This document shows, piece by piece, positions 8,337 through 18,540 of a DNA stretch of 64,000 nt. Each line of letters opens with the position of its first letter. The stretch's first letter is position 1. The DNA is from Paenisporosarcina sp. OV554 (GTDB lineage: Bacteria; Bacillota; Bacilli; Bacillales_A; Planococcaceae), in assembly GCF_003058165.1 (NCBI RefSeq), contig NZ_QBUC01000006.1, forward strand, positions 124,001 to 188,000, given 5' to 3'. Both the position numbers and the translations under genes were made by a program. The notes beneath the pieces are model-generated. The model was not told the origin of the DNA, did not search any database, and saw nothing but the letters and a program-made list of their open reading frames with translations.

Positions 8337-10502
8337 TCACCTAACAATCGGATGTACTACTTTGAGTGGTATGTTTTTTGCTAATAGGCCTTTATCAATA
8401 ATCATTTGAATGGAAAGCTCTTTTTGATTGTCCTCAAATTGAAGAATAGCACGATCACTTTTTATTCGAACGATGTGTCCTTCACCAAATTTGGTATGAA
8501 CTATTGCTAAACCAGCAGTGAGCTCGCTGACTTGATATATAGTATTGGGATTCGCATGCTCTTTTTGGTAAATGGCTAATTCTTGTTGTTTTTTATTTTT
8601 CAACAGGATACTTCGAACTTCACTTACAAATCGGGATTCAGTCTTTTCTTTTCCATCTTTTTCGGCATACGTTAATAATTCGAGATGAAGTCGAGCTCTT
8701 GTCATACCAACGTAAAATAAGCGTCTAGCTTCTTCAAGCTTTTCTGCATCGCGCGAATCTTCGTCGGAAGGTATCGTTCCATTATGACAATCAATCATAT
8801 ACACATGATCAAACTCTAAACCCTTTGCACTGTGGAAAGTCGAGAGCGTGACAGCTTTTGGATCTTTTATTTTTTTGGCTTTTTGTGTGAGGCTATCTAA
8901 ATCTTTTAATCGTTTCGCAAATGCTTCCATTGTGGTATAAGGTTCTGCTATTTGTTCGAGTGTACTCAAGATGTCTAGTAAAACTTCAATGCGGAATCCA
9001 AATTTTTCAGCTCTATTTTGTAACATTTGTTCAAAACCAAGTTGCTCCCTAATTAGCTTGATTACAGTTTTAGGTCGTGAATTCTTTATTTGGTCGTATG
9101 CTTTTTCATATGCAAGTAAGGATTGAATTTGATAATCCTTTAATTGAACATGTCGAGATAGTAGCTGAAAGACATTACCATCCTCAATTATGCGCTCAAA
9201 TTTCCGAATTTGATCATTTGATAAATACAAATTGAATTTGCGTGCAACCTTCAAGAAGACATCCTTTCGTTCTAAATTAAAACTTAGTCGCATGAAATTC
9301 AGGATATCTTCAACGACCCAGTGAGTAAAAAATCGTTGATCCACATCTTTCATATAAAATGGAATTCCTCTTCGTTCAAGTTCACTAATATAAAGGATGG
9401 CACTCGCATTATTACGAAATAATATCGCTGCACTTCCTGTATCTTTTAAATCTAGAAGTCCGTAAATGACATATCGCATTTGAGCTTGGTCATCATGCAA
9501 TTGTTTTATTTCAATGTCTCGACTCTTGCTATTTTCGGTAAACATCTCTTTTTTGTATCGTTTTGTATTTCTTTTAATTAATTGATTAGCAACAGTAACA
9601 ATATTTGGAGAGGAACGGTAGTTTTGTTCCATCTTCAATATTTTTGCTTGTGGATACGATTCCTTAAAGTTGAGCAAATATGATGGGTCTGCAGCTCGCC
9701 ACGAATAGATGGTCTGATCATCATCTGCAACGACACATAAATTTTGATGAGATGACACTAGTTGTTCGACAATAGCATGCTGAAGTCGGGACGTGTCTTG
9801 GCTTTCATCCGTTAACACATAATCATACAAATTAGAAAATACGGCGTGAATGTTTTTGTCATTGGATAGGGCCTCATATGCAAGAACGAGTAGATCGTCA
9901 AAATCGAGCCAAATGTGAGCAGGATTTTGTGATTTAATTGCTTCATATTGAATGGTGATTTTTACAGCTTCTTTATTTGGAAGTGTCGCTTGCCCCCAGT
10001 CCGATTGAGGAACCATATAGTTTTTGATAAAACTTATGAAGTGCATCATTTCTTGTAATTGATCATCTGAACAGTCTTCTTTCAACGCTTGTTTATATAA
10101 ATCCTTCAAAATTTGCGATTTCGTTGGGATATTTGAATTTGTTGTTCCTTCAATCAAAGTGAAAGCAATACCTTGACTCTTTAAATAGCGTGAAGCGACT
10201 GAAAAAGCCAAACTATGAATCGTCGAAAAATCAACTTGTCCTAATGATGGAAAGAATTGTTCGTACCGTGATTTCATATCATTTGCCGAAGCACGACTAA
10301 ATGTGATTGCTTTTATTCGATTGGGAGCGATTCCTATTTCTTCGATTAAATAGCCAATCCTCATGATAAGTGTAGTCGTTTTCCCAGAGCCAGGGCATGC
10401 CAATAATAACAGTGGTCCCTGAGTTTGGAGAACCGCTTTTTGTTGTACTTTATTCAAACGAACATTATGTTGGTCCGCTTGTCTGTTAAAGAAATCGTTC
10501 AT
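8337..10502 (-). CDS. UvrD/Rep-family ATP-dependent DNA helicase
   Basis: 721 residues, superfamily 1A helicase. Visible motifs: Q-motif LNKVQQKAVLQ, Walker A ACPGSGKT at ~35-42, motif II LTDESQD, motif III DDQTIYSWRAA, motif IV QNYRSS, motif V TLSTFHSAKGLEFDHVY and motif VI FYVGMTRAR. The C-terminal ~80 residues (GEGHIVRIKSDRAILQF) resemble the Tudor-like tail of PcrA/UvrD paralogues. It is shorter and more divergent than PcrA, so a repair or recombination helicase paralogue is likelier than PcrA itself. I chose the ATG at 10500-10502, which has AAGGAG upstream, over TTG codons inside the ribosome binding site region. Confidence 0.87.
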   Translation of the reverse strand: MNDFFNRQADQHNVRLNKVQQKAVLQTQGPLLLLACPGSGKTTTLIMRIGYLIEEIGIAPNRIKAITFSRASANDMKSRYEQFFPSLGQVDFSTIHSLAFSVASRYLKSQGIAFTLIEGTTNSNIPTKSQILKDLYKQALKEDCSDDQLQEMMHFISFIKNYMVPQSDWGQATLPNKEAVKITIQYEAIKSQNPAHIWLDFDDLLVLAYEALSNDKNIHAVFSNLYDYVLTDESQDTSRLQHAIVEQLVSSHQNLCVVADDDQTIYSWRAADPSYLLNFKESYPQAKILKMEQNYRSSPNIVTVANQLIKRNTKRYKKEMFTENSKSRDIEIKQLHDDQAQMRYVIYGLLDLKDTGSAAILFRNNASAILYISELERRGIPFYMKDVDQRFFTHWVVEDILNFMRLSFNLERKDVFLKVARKFNLYLSNDQIRKFERIIEDGNVFQLLSRHVQLKDYQIQSLLAYEKAYDQIKNSRPKTVIKLIREQLGFEQMLQNRAEKFGFRIEVLLDILSTLEQIAEPYTTMEAFAKRLKDLDSLTQKAKKIKDPKAVTLSTFHSAKGLEFDHVYMIDCHNGTIPSDEDSRDAEKLEEARRLFYVGMTRARLHLELLTYAEKDGKEKTESRFVSEVRSILLKNKKQQELAIYQKEHANPNTIYQVSELTAGLAIVHTKFGEGHIVRIKSDRAILQFEDNQKELSIQMIIDKGLLAKNIPLKVVHPIVR

Positions 10503-10520
10503 ATTAAAACTCCTTTTCAA

Positions 10521-10555
10521 CAAAAAAATCGCTATCTTATAAAAGATAACGATTT
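10521..10555 (-). terminator. Terminator of the AHSA1-like gene
   Basis: Twelve-base arms (AATCGTTATCTT / AAGATAGCGATT with one mismatch) followed on the minus strand by seven T's. It lies directly before the helicase ribosome binding site. Confidence 0.78.
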
Positions 10556-10622
10556 AAAACATACTTATGAGTATAACAGAGCCTTTTTTGTGATGCTATT
10601 TGTTCAACAAAAATTTAGTCAC

Positions 10623-11081
10623 TTAAGCTTTGATCGCTTGTAAAGGTTTACCAGTTTCTAAGTAACTTTTTAAATTGCTTAAAATAGCAGGCCAACCGTT
10701 ATTTAGCCCTGCGAATGTATCTGATGCTTCAGCAAAATCTGTCTCTACTAAATTCGAGTGAATTAAAGTTAGTTTTACTGTTCCTTCAAGTTGTTTGATT
10801 AAAAAAGTCACGATAGATGGTTGATTGCGTATCGAAGTATCTTCTGGAACAGTCCATGTGTAAGAGATTTTTTCATATGGTTTAAATTCTATCAAGTCAC
10901 CAACAACATCTAACTCATCAAGGTCTCTTAAAAAAGTAACTTTTTCACCAACTATCCAAGAAGAATGAAGTTTGCGACCAAAAAAATAGACTGCTGTATC
11001 TGAACTGGTTGTTAATGCTGTCCAGACACGCTCAGAAGTTGAAGCGATATACGTGTTATATTCATACGTTTTGTTTGACAA
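10623..11081 (-). CDS. SRPBCC protein, AHSA1 (activator of Hsp90 ATPase homologue) type
   Basis: 152 residues from a TTG at 11079-11081 that has AAGGAG eight bases upstream. The start YEYNTYIASTSERVWTALTTS, the central KPYEKISYTWTVPED and the C-terminal GLNNGWPAILSNLKSYLETGKPL are diagnostic of the AHSA1/START-like subgroup. No function beyond ligand binding can be inferred. It is divergent from the lipid kinase gene, with about 90 bases between them. Confidence 0.8.
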   Translation of the reverse strand: MSNKTYEYNTYIASTSERVWTALTTSSDTAVYFFGRKLHSSWIVGEKVTFLRDLDELDVVGDLIEFKPYEKISYTWTVPEDTSIRNQPSIVTFLIKQLEGTVKLTLIHSNLVETDFAEASDTFAGLNNGWPAILSNLKSYLETGKPLQAIKA

Positions 11082-11174
11082 TTTATTCACTCCTTGTGAT
11101 ATGTGATATAGTAAATTCAACTGATTTAATCCATATGATTTAATCCATATTATACTTCATAAGAAGGTGAAAAT

Positions 11175-12074
11175 GTGCCGAGATTTATTCACGGAGTTCT
11201 TTTATTTAATGGACAAGCAGGTCAAGCTACTGCTGAAGAAACTTTATCGCAAGTTGTACCAGTTATCGTAACTCATTGTCATCAATTAACCATTGTCCAG
11301 ACGTTCTCAGCTGATGAATTTAAACACGCATGCATAGAAGCATCGTATGCGGATGTCTTATTTTTAATGGGCGGAGATGGCACGTTGCATACTGCGGTAC
11401 AAGTATTAGAAAACGTGGATAAATTTCCGATTATAGGCTTACTCCCTGGGGGAACTTGTAATGATTTCGCTAGAACATTAGGAATTCCGCTTTCGTTGAA
11501 CGAAGCTGCACACCAAATCGTGAATGGCATGGTTCGGGAAATTGACATTGCACAGATTAATAATAGTTTATTTATGAATTTTGCTGGAATTGGCCTTATT
11601 ACTGAGGCTTCCGAAAATATCAATCCGGATTTAAAAGACAGATACGGAAAGTTAAGCTATTTTATGAGTGCTTTGCAAACATTTAAACAAAGCGAACCTT
11701 TTCCGATTTATCTTGAAATTGATGGTATTTCTTATGAAGAGCACGCGGTCATGATACTCGTTATGAATGGAAAATCAATTGGTACCCATCGCTTCCCGCT
11801 CGAAGATATTGATCCGAGTGATGGAGTATTGGATGTTTTATTAATTCAATCGTCCACCATGCTAGCTATTCGTGAATGGTTTTCACTCGCACAACCAGAT
11901 GTAATACCGGATGATTTGACGAATGTAACACATTACACAGGTCAACATATTGTTATTCGTACAGATGAGCCGAAAAGTGTAGATACTGATGGAGAAATAT
12001 ATTTACAAACACCTATTGAGATTAAATTAAAAGCAAAATCGGTCCAATTTTTAGTCCCCATTGAAGACGAATAA
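11175..12074 (+). CDS. Diacylglycerol/lipid kinase (DagK catalytic domain, YegS/BmrU-like)
   Basis: 299 residues starting at GTG 11175 behind AGAAGGTGA. The catalytic loop FLMGGDGTLHTAVQ near residue 73 and PGGTCNDFARTLGIP near 98 mark the lipid-kinase family that uses ATP to phosphorylate diacylglycerol or related lipids. The C-terminal beta domain ends with TDGEIYLQTPIEIKL, as in YegS and DgkB. The exact lipid substrate cannot be read from sequence; the closest Bacillus relatives include YtlR, BmrU and DgkB. Confidence 0.82.
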   Translation: MPRFIHGVLLFNGQAGQATAEETLSQVVPVIVTHCHQLTIVQTFSADEFKHACIEASYADVLFLMGGDGTLHTAVQVLENVDKFPIIGLLPGGTCNDFARTLGIPLSLNEAAHQIVNGMVREIDIAQINNSLFMNFAGIGLITEASENINPDLKDRYGKLSYFMSALQTFKQSEPFPIYLEIDGISYEEHAVMILVMNGKSIGTHRFPLEDIDPSDGVLDVLLIQSSTMLAIREWFSLAQPDVIPDDLTNVTHYTGQHIVIRTDEPKSVDTDGEIYLQTPIEIKLKAKSVQFLVPIEDE

Positions 12075-12076
12075 AA

Positions 12077-12108
12077 ACGCAGTTGCTTAAATAGCAACTG
12101 CGTTTTTT
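12077..12108. terminator. Bidirectional terminator between lipid kinase and DbpA
   Basis: Perfect 10-bp stem ACGCAGTTGC / GCAACTGCGT with a 7-base loop. T's follow on the plus strand and A's precede it, so it can stop both convergent genes. Confidence 0.88.
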
Positions 12109-12136
12109 ATTTAATCATTAAGTTTACATAATAATA

Positions 12137-13582
12137 TTATTTATTTGCTATATGAACTTTTAATAATTTTCCTTTAATGGTTGTGTCTCTCATCTGTTTC
12201 AAGACAATCGCACCTTTACCATTTAGAATTTCCACGTAAGATACATTGTCTTGAATCTTGATAATCCCAATATCTTGAGCAGTTACGCCACTAAGTTTAG
12301 CTATAGTTCCAACAAAATCGACGGCACGTATTTTCTTTTTCTTCCCGCCGTTAAAATATAATTTGGTAATATTTTCGTTTAACTGTTCATTTTTATCTAC
12401 TTTAAGCTCAGGTTGCTCAGTCATTTTTTGTTTAAATGCAGCTTTAGCTAGTACCACATCTTGTTTTGAAGGAGCATCTTTTTGGTCAATATTAAAACCA
12501 ATATATTTTTCAACGGCAGCCAGGAATTTGTCTTCATAAGGAGTAACAAGAGTAATGGCTTTCCCTACTTCTCCAGCTCTCCCTGTACGACCTGTGCGGT
12601 GAACATAACTTTCTTTTTCAAGAGGCATATCATAATTGATGACATGTGAAATACGGTCAATGTCAATACCTCGGGCAGCAACATCAGTTGCAACCAAATA
12701 ACGGAAATCTCCGCGTTTAAAATCATTCATGACATTAAAACGTTCATCTTGTTCCATTCCACCGTGGATTTTATCCACGGTATAGCCTTCGTCATCTAAT
12801 AAGTCGACCAGTTTGTCTACATTATCTTTTGTACGGCAGAAAATGATACAACTGTCTGGATTTTCTACGATCGTAATGTCTTTTAGCAATGCATATTTCT
12901 CTGCTTCTTTCACAACATATACGGAGTGTTCAATTTGTTGATTTACGCTCTCCGTTTTTTCGATTTCAATATCCAAAGGATTATCCATGTATTTATGACA
13001 AAGCTTTTCCACATCTTTTGGAAGTGTCGCAGAAAACAGCATTGTTAAACGTTTTTTTGGTAAATGACTAATAATTGATTCAACAAGTTCGATAAAGCCC
13101 ATGCTTAACATTTCATCGGCTTCATCAATAACTAAAATTTCAACTTTGCTTAAGTCTAATGTATTTCGTTCAATATGATCCATCACACGCCCGGGGGTGC
13201 CTACAACAACATGTGATTTTTGTTTTAACTCTGAACTTTGAAACGCGAAAGGCTGTTTCCCATAAATAGCCGTTGCTTTAATTCTTTTGAATCGGCCAAA
13301 ACTCATGATGTCTTGCGATACTTGCATGGCTAATTCTCGTGTTGGTGTTAAAACCAATGCTTGAGGTTTATTTTCATCCCAATCAACTAGCTCACAAATT
13401 GGAATACCAAAAGCAGCTGTTTTACCACTACCTGTTTGAGATTTAACAGATATATCTCTTTTCGTCAGTGCAATGGGAATAACTTTTTCTTGTACTTCTG
13501 TTGGTGCTGTAAATCCTAACCCTTTTAATGCACGAAGAATGTCGTATGAGATACCGAAATCTTTAAAATTTGTGTTTGTCAT
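12137..13582 (-). CDS. dbpA: DEAD-box ATP-dependent RNA helicase, DbpA/YxiN type
   Basis: 481 residues. Motif I SQTGSGKT is at 48-55, DEAD at 153-156, SAT at 184-186, and [10 protein letters not shown] is motif VI. After the helicase core a C-terminal domain with [24 protein letters not shown] (from ~412) is the RRM-like domain of DbpA/YxiN, which targets hairpin 92 of 23S rRNA during 50S assembly. Length matches B. subtilis YxiN (~479). It is monocistronic with a shared terminator downstream. Confidence 0.92.
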   Translation of the reverse strand: MTNTNFKDFGISYDILRALKGLGFTAPTEVQEKVIPIALTKRDISVKSQTGSGKTAAFGIPICELVDWDENKPQALVLTPTRELAMQVSQDIMSFGRFKRIKATAIYGKQPFAFQSSELKQKSHVVVGTPGRVMDHIERNTLDLSKVEILVIDEADEMLSMGFIELVESIISHLPKKRLTMLFSATLPKDVEKLCHKYMDNPLDIEIEKTESVNQQIEHSVYVVKEAEKYALLKDITIVENPDSCIIFCRTKDNVDKLVDLLDDEGYTVDKIHGGMEQDERFNVMNDFKRGDFRYLVATDVAARGIDIDRISHVINYDMPLEKESYVHRTGRTGRAGEVGKAITLVTPYEDKFLAAVEKYIGFNIDQKDAPSKQDVVLAKAAFKQKMTEQPELKVDKNEQLNENITKLYFNGGKKKKIRAVDFVGTIAKLSGVTAQDIGIIKIQDNVSYVEILNGKGAIVLKQMRDTTIKGKLLKVHIANK

Positions 13583-13794
13583 TTAGCTCTCCCTTTATAT
13601 AAGAGTATTTCTACTCTTTATTGTTTCCTTAGTATACCAAGTAATTAGGCACGATAGATTAAAACAGAAAACTATGTTATAATAAAAAAATAATAACTTC
13701 ATAATACGACAAATTTTTCAAGAGAATTATGTTAGCTCGTTTCGGGCATGACGAATTCGAATTGAGATACGTTGTATAGAAATGGGGAATTCAA

Positions 13795-14019
13795 TTGACG
13801 TTTCAAAAACACGAAAAAATAGTATCAGAATTTGTACAAGCTCGTAGAATTAGAGAAAAAATCTCATTTGTTCGTCGTGATGTAGAAGTTGAAGCTACGA
13901 TTTTCAAAATACTAGAAAATTCTTGTATTGTTGAAATTTCTCAAGAAGATGCCAAAAAAATTGGTGCCGCTTCAAACTTAACAGTAGTATCACATAAAAA
14001 TTATAAAGTATTCACATAA
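13795..14019 (+). CDS. ykvS: YkvS/DUF2187 family small protein
   Basis: 74 residues from a TTG start at 13795 (GGGG upstream). The core EKISFVRRDVEVEATIFKILENSCIVEI and the ending TVVSHKNYKV fit the DUF2187 family exemplified by B. subtilis YkvS, a small beta-barrel protein of unknown role. It is followed directly by a strong terminator. Confidence 0.72.
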   Translation: MTFQKHEKIVSEFVQARRIREKISFVRRDVEVEATIFKILENSCIVEISQEDAKKIGAASNLTVVSHKNYKVFT

Positions 14020-14026
14020 AAACACG

Positions 14027-14058
14027 AAAACGAAGAGAATTTTTCTCTTCGTTTTTTG
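14027..14058 (+). terminator. Terminator of the YkvS-like gene
   Basis: AAAACGAAGAGAA / TTCTCTTCGTTTT stem followed by T's on the plus strand. Confidence 0.85.
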
Positions 14059-14066
14059 TTTATACA

Positions 14067-14106
14067 TTTTAAAGCGAGGAATCCAAGACATTGGATTCCT
14101 CGCTTT
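14067..14106 (-). terminator. Terminator of the sulfurtransferase gene
   Basis: Perfect 16-bp stem (14071-14086 with 14091-14106), GACA loop, T's on the minus strand. The arm abuts the stop codon. Confidence 0.85.
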
Positions 14107-14919
14107 TTAACTTTTTTCGACTGGATATTGTGTAATCCAGTCACTGTAACTCCCGACATATAACTTAACTTTCGGGTATCCTGCTTCTTTTAACATCGCA
14201 TATAATGGAGCAGCTGTTACCCCGCTTCCGCAATAAACCGTAATTTCTTCATGTTTATCGACAACTGATTCGATTTCAGATAAGATATCCGGTATTTCTT
14301 TAAACTGATTTTCTTCTTTTAATAATTCCCAGTCCAAGTTTCGTGCTGATGGGATATGTCCAGCGACATTATCTATAGGCTCATGCTCACCAGCATATCT
14401 TGGAGCCGAACGAGCATCTAATAAAACACCTTGTTTACCATCTGATACTTCTTTAACTTGTTGACGAGTTGAGAAAATATCTTCATTCCATTGAAGGTTT
14501 AAAGAAGACTTTGTATAACTAGGCTCAGCAGTCGTCACTTCAACCCCCAACTCAACTAATGCTTCATATCCTTCACGGACTAGCGTGACATTTGGAAACC
14601 CAGCATAACAAAACATCCAATATGCACGAGCAGCAAATGGCATACCACCTTGATCATAGATGACAATATGATCGCCATACTCGAATCCATGAGATTCAAA
14701 AAGTTCTTGCATGCTTTCTTTGTCTGGAAGTGGATGACGTCCTGATGTCTTGGTCATATCAGATAAATCCTTTTCAAGATCTAAATAAACAGCCCCCCTA
14801 ATATGTCCTTGTTCATACAAGTTTCTACCCACTTTGGCATCTTGTAACGAAAATCGTGTATCTACCCATCGAATAGGTGAACTTACTAATTCATTTGCTG
14901 ATTTCCAAACTGTTCCCAT
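14107..14919 (-). CDS. Thiosulfate/3-mercaptopyruvate sulfurtransferase (two rhodanese domains)
   Basis: 270 residues from the ATG at 14917-14919; an in-frame GTG directly before it is also possible. GGGAGAG lies upstream inside the end of the dynamin gene. The first rhodanese domain (VDTRFSLQDAKVGRNLYEQGHIRGAVYLDL) lacks a catalytic Cys. The second has the active loop CGSGVTA with Cys near residue 230, the signature of the mercaptopyruvate/thiosulfate class. It transfers sulfane sulfur to thiols or cyanide. Only four bases separate it from the dynamin stop, so the pair is one operon. Confidence 0.88.
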   Translation of the reverse strand: MGTVWKSANELVSSPIRWVDTRFSLQDAKVGRNLYEQGHIRGAVYLDLEKDLSDMTKTSGRHPLPDKESMQELFESHGFEYGDHIVIYDQGGMPFAARAYWMFCYAGFPNVTLVREGYEALVELGVEVTTAEPSYTKSSLNLQWNEDIFSTRQQVKEVSDGKQGVLLDARSAPRYAGEHEPIDNVAGHIPSARNLDWELLKEENQFKEIPDILSEIESVVDKHEEITVYCGSGVTAAPLYAMLKEAGYPKVKLYVGSYSDWITQYPVEKS

Positions 14920-14923
14920 CACG

Positions 14924-17900
14924 TCACTCTCCCTTAGACAATTTCTCGTAAACAACCTTCCACTCTTCTAATCGGCTAGTTTCTTGCATGGCTGAACGTT
15001 CAGAATCAATTTGACGAATTGATTCTTGAAGAATATGTTGTCGTAATCCTTCCCCTTCTAAATCAACCACATGTGTTGCCCAATCACGTAACCGTGTATT
15101 TTGTTGTGCTAAATAGGATTCGGCTTCAGGTTTAGTTGCTACTTGAAGAGCTTCCCGAAGCTTTTCTTTTTCGTTCTTTTCAAAGAAGGATTTATTGTTT
15201 TTGTAATAAGTCTTCACATGTACATAAGGGGCAGAGTTTGTTAAAGGCCCTTCAAATTCAAGTAATTTCGCTTCTGCCATTTCATAAGGAACAAATGAGA
15301 AACTACTATTCATTTCTTTTAATACATGGATGTCGTCTTTTTGACGATGTTGCAACGCTTTGCTAATCCATTGATTTAAGCGGAAATTGGTTACTCTCAT
15401 TTCTTGTTCAAAATCAAAACTTAACATGGCAAGCGTTTCTTTCAAGGCATAATCAAGCGCTTCTTGAGAAGTTTTATTAGCAAACACAGAAGGGTTATAA
15501 GACTCTTTAAAGAAATCCGGGTACCTGTAATAGACGCGTTGTAAAACATAATACAACAGTTCGTCTAATTCTTGGAACGCATTTTTAGTAACTACCCCTG
15601 CCGCGGAACTGGTAAAGCGTTGACGTACTTTTTGTTCAAGCTGACGAAGTTCTTGTAAACGTTCTTCTTTACGTAATAAATTTGATTCAGTTTGTTTAAT
15701 TAATCCCGACAAGCGTTCGATCGTTTTTTCAGTTTCTTCAGCTAAAGCTAATACAGCCATTGCTTTTAAATCTGCAGATAAGAAGTGTTGGAATGATTCT
15801 TCAAAAACAGTCATCCCTGATTCTAAGTTAATCGACTCTTCCTTTTCTTTTAACGCTTGTAGACTAGAGACACCATAAACACGTGGGTAGCGAATGCCAA
15901 ATCTTTGCAGTTCATTGGTCACATAGTTTTTAACATCTTCTGCTTCCTCATCGTTGGTAGCTAGATCTATGGCATTTACAATAAAGAACATTTTGTCTAG
16001 TTCAAAGGCATCTTTCACACGCCCAAGTTGGATTAAGAATTCTCGGTCTGCTCTTGCAAATGCATGATTGTAATACGTAATAAAGAGAATTGCATCAGCA
16101 TTTCGAATATAATCAAATGCTACACCCGTATGTCGTGCATTTATCGAGTCTGCTCCAGGCGTATCAACTAACGTGACGCCCATTCTCGTTAATTCGCAAT
16201 CATAATAAAAATCAATGGTGTCCACAAAACAACTTTTGTTTTCTTGAGCCACAAATTCTTCAAAGTCGCTACGACCGACTCGCAGAGTTGTACCTAATTG
16301 ATTTTTGAATGTTGGATAACCTTCTTTAAATGCACGAATAAAAGCTTTGTGTACTTGTAAGCCTTCATTTTGCAATGGCATTTCATTTACATCAGAAGCT
16401 GTTTTATACGCTTCATCTAATGAAGTCACTGTTAATCCAATAGCCTGAAATGAAAAGGCAACATCTGAAAAGAATTGATCATGCGTTTTCAATTTCACAT
16501 CAGCCGTTTCATGAGGGTGATTTTCAGTTACTGGGCGTATTTTATTAATTGCTGCTGTCGTAGGATTAGGTGAGACCGGTAGAACATTTGCACCCATTAA
16601 GGCATTTGAAAATGATGATTTCCCAGCACTGAAAGCACCAAATAATGCAATCGTGAAATCTTGATTTTCTAGACGTTTTGATTTCGTTTGAAGATAGCGA
16701 GATACTTCGGAAAACCCTTGAATATGTTCGATTTGATTCGCAATATATTTTGCTCGGGATATTGTCTCATTTAAAGCAACAACTTCGGTTTCAGGGCTGT
16801 CGTTTTGCACATCAACTGTGTTGTCTTCACTGTCATTTACTCGAATCATCGAGGGATCAAATGGAATCATTTGTTGTTCTTCCATAATTTGATTTCCAGC
16901 CCATTTTCCTACTAAATCACTAGAATCTTTAATAACGTGTTTAGAAGGCATGGACCATTCTTTTGTAAAATCATCTAGTTGTTTGATTAACTGCTCAAGT
17001 GTTTCAATCGCTAATACTTTTTCTTGATACACCCTAGATTTAGAATCCGCTTGTCCAGATTCATCCTCTGGTAATTCATCAATCGCTTTTGCTTGTTCGT
17101 TTTTCCAGCCATCAGTTTGTTGAATAAACCATTTTTTCGTTGCTTCTACTACACGGTTTGCAAAGTTTAATACCGATTCCGCTGTAACTAAAGAACCTTT
17201 TTGTATTTGATTATCAATTAATTGTAATGGTGGGTGAAATTCAATTGTATCAATCGTTAGTGACTGTTCATCGCTCAATAATCCAACATCTTTTATTGAT
17301 TGTTTCATTAATGAACGCATATGCCCCGCAATTTGAGATTGAATAACGACATCGTATTCTTTTTCAACTTGTTGCCCACGAGCCATTCTTTCTTCTTCTG
17401 TTTTCTTCCCACTAAAAAATAATCCAACTTTAAAATTCTCCTGTTTCGCTTCAACATACGATTTCAACTTATCTCGAAGTTCATACGGCATCATGTTCGC
17501 ATTATCAAGTAGTTTTTTTCGATTGAGTTCAAATGTATCAATCCAAGCTTTTGACGTGAGCAAAGTGAATTGTTTTTGATAAAGTTCAGCTGTTTTGCGC
17601 ACTTCTTCTTTCGTCGCCCATTCTTCCTCTGATAACACATTAGAGAATGTTTCTTTACACTCGTCTTTTTCATCTTGCAAATATTCAAGGTGTTCATCGT
17701 GTAATTTCTGTAAAGTATTATTGGATGACGTCACTAATTGTTGTTGCCAATTCGTCATGCTGTACATCACAATTTGTTGAACTTCATCAAAATCATTGTA
17801 CAAATGATTTTTGTCTTTTAATGAAGTGAAAAAGATTTTTTTTGGCACAACACCCCATGCTTCAAATGAAGAGTGGACTGAGTCTTTAAATTGCTCAAAG

Positions 17901-18538
17901 GTCAACTCATTTTCACGGTGTTTATCGATTTGGTTCACGATTAAATACACATTGTTATTGTATTTCATCAGTTGCTTAGTAAAGCTAAAGTTCAATTCAG
18001 ATTGAACATGATTGTAGTCCATCATATAAAAAACGATATCAGCTAAATGCAGGGATGATTCAGTCGACATCCGATGTGCATCATCCGTAGAATCAACACC
18101 TGGCGTATCCATAACAGTGATACCTTCAGGCAATACAGAAGATTCATGGCCGATTTCAATTTGTGAAACTGCATCCCCGTCTTTACAAAATTCTTTCACT
18201 GTTTCGAAATCATAATCTCCTGTGAATTTAACCGGCTGTTGATCTTGCATGTAGACAATAGCAAAATCAGTTGTTGCTTTATGTATTTTGACGATATTAG
18301 CACTTGTTGGAATGGGGCTTGAAGGAAGAAGTTGTTCTCCAGTTAACGCATTGATCATCGATGATTTACCCGCTGAAAAATGTCCGGCAAAACCGATAGT
18401 AAACTCCCGATTCATTAATTTTCTAGCAAATAATTCGGTTTTGTTTAATCGCTCCACATCGTCCGTTCGTTTAAATAATGTGTAAGCTTGAGCTGTTTCT
18501 TGTAATAATAGATTTATTTTGGCATCAAATGATTGCAT
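14924..18538 (-). CDS. dynA: Fused tandem dynamin-like GTPase (DynA/YpbR)
   Basis: 1204 residues, near the 1193 of B. subtilis DynA. Two complete dynamin units are fused head to tail. The first P-loop (GHFSAGKSS) is at ~52-60 with DTPGVDS following; the second P-loop (GAFSAGKSS) is near 634-642 with DTPGADS near 790. Long helical stalk regions follow each GTPase domain, with a paddle-like hydrophobic loop likely in the first unit. DynA tethers and fuses membranes and is linked to membrane repair after pore formation or phage attack. It is soluble and peripheral, with no signal peptide. It is co-transcribed with the downstream sulfurtransferase. Confidence 0.93.
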   Translation of the reverse strand: MQSFDAKINLLLQETAQAYTLFKRTDDVERLNKTELFARKLMNREFTIGFAGHFSAGKSSMINALTGEQLLPSSPIPTSANIVKIHKATTDFAIVYMQDQQPVKFTGDYDFETVKEFCKDGDAVSQIEIGHESSVLPEGITVMDTPGVDSTDDAHRMSTESSLHLADIVFYMMDYNHVQSELNFSFTKQLMKYNNNVYLIVNQIDKHRENELTFEQFKDSVHSSFEAWGVVPKKIFFTSLKDKNHLYNDFDEVQQIVMYSMTNWQQQLVTSSNNTLQKLHDEHLEYLQDEKDECKETFSNVLSEEEWATKEEVRKTAELYQKQFTLLTSKAWIDTFELNRKKLLDNANMMPYELRDKLKSYVEAKQENFKVGLFFSGKKTEEERMARGQQVEKEYDVVIQSQIAGHMRSLMKQSIKDVGLLSDEQSLTIDTIEFHPPLQLIDNQIQKGSLVTAESVLNFANRVVEATKKWFIQQTDGWKNEQAKAIDELPEDESGQADSKSRVYQEKVLAIETLEQLIKQLDDFTKEWSMPSKHVIKDSSDLVGKWAGNQIMEEQQMIPFDPSMIRVNDSEDNTVDVQNDSPETEVVALNETISRAKYIANQIEHIQGFSEVSRYLQTKSKRLENQDFTIALFGAFSAGKSSFSNALMGANVLPVSPNPTTAAINKIRPVTENHPHETADVKLKTHDQFFSDVAFSFQAIGLTVTSLDEAYKTASDVNEMPLQNEGLQVHKAFIRAFKEGYPTFKNQLGTTLRVGRSDFEEFVAQENKSCFVDTIDFYYDCELTRMGVTLVDTPGADSINARHTGVAFDYIRNADAILFITYYNHAFARADREFLIQLGRVKDAFELDKMFFIVNAIDLATNDEEAEDVKNYVTNELQRFGIRYPRVYGVSSLQALKEKEESINLESGMTVFEESFQHFLSADLKAMAVLALAEETEKTIERLSGLIKQTESNLLRKEERLQELRQLEQKVRQRFTSSAAGVVTKNAFQELDELLYYVLQRVYYRYPDFFKESYNPSVFANKTSQEALDYALKETLAMLSFDFEQEMRVTNFRLNQWISKALQHRQKDDIHVLKEMNSSFSFVPYEMAEAKLLEFEGPLTNSAPYVHVKTYYKNNKSFFEKNEKEKLREALQVATKPEAESYLAQQNTRLRDWATHVVDLEGEGLRQHILQESIRQIDSERSAMQETSRLEEWKVVYEKLSKGE

Positions 18539-18540
18539 AC

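Noticed and set aside
10503-10523. TTG codons before the helicase ATG
   Set aside because: They overlap the AAGGAG site that serves the ATG at 10502.
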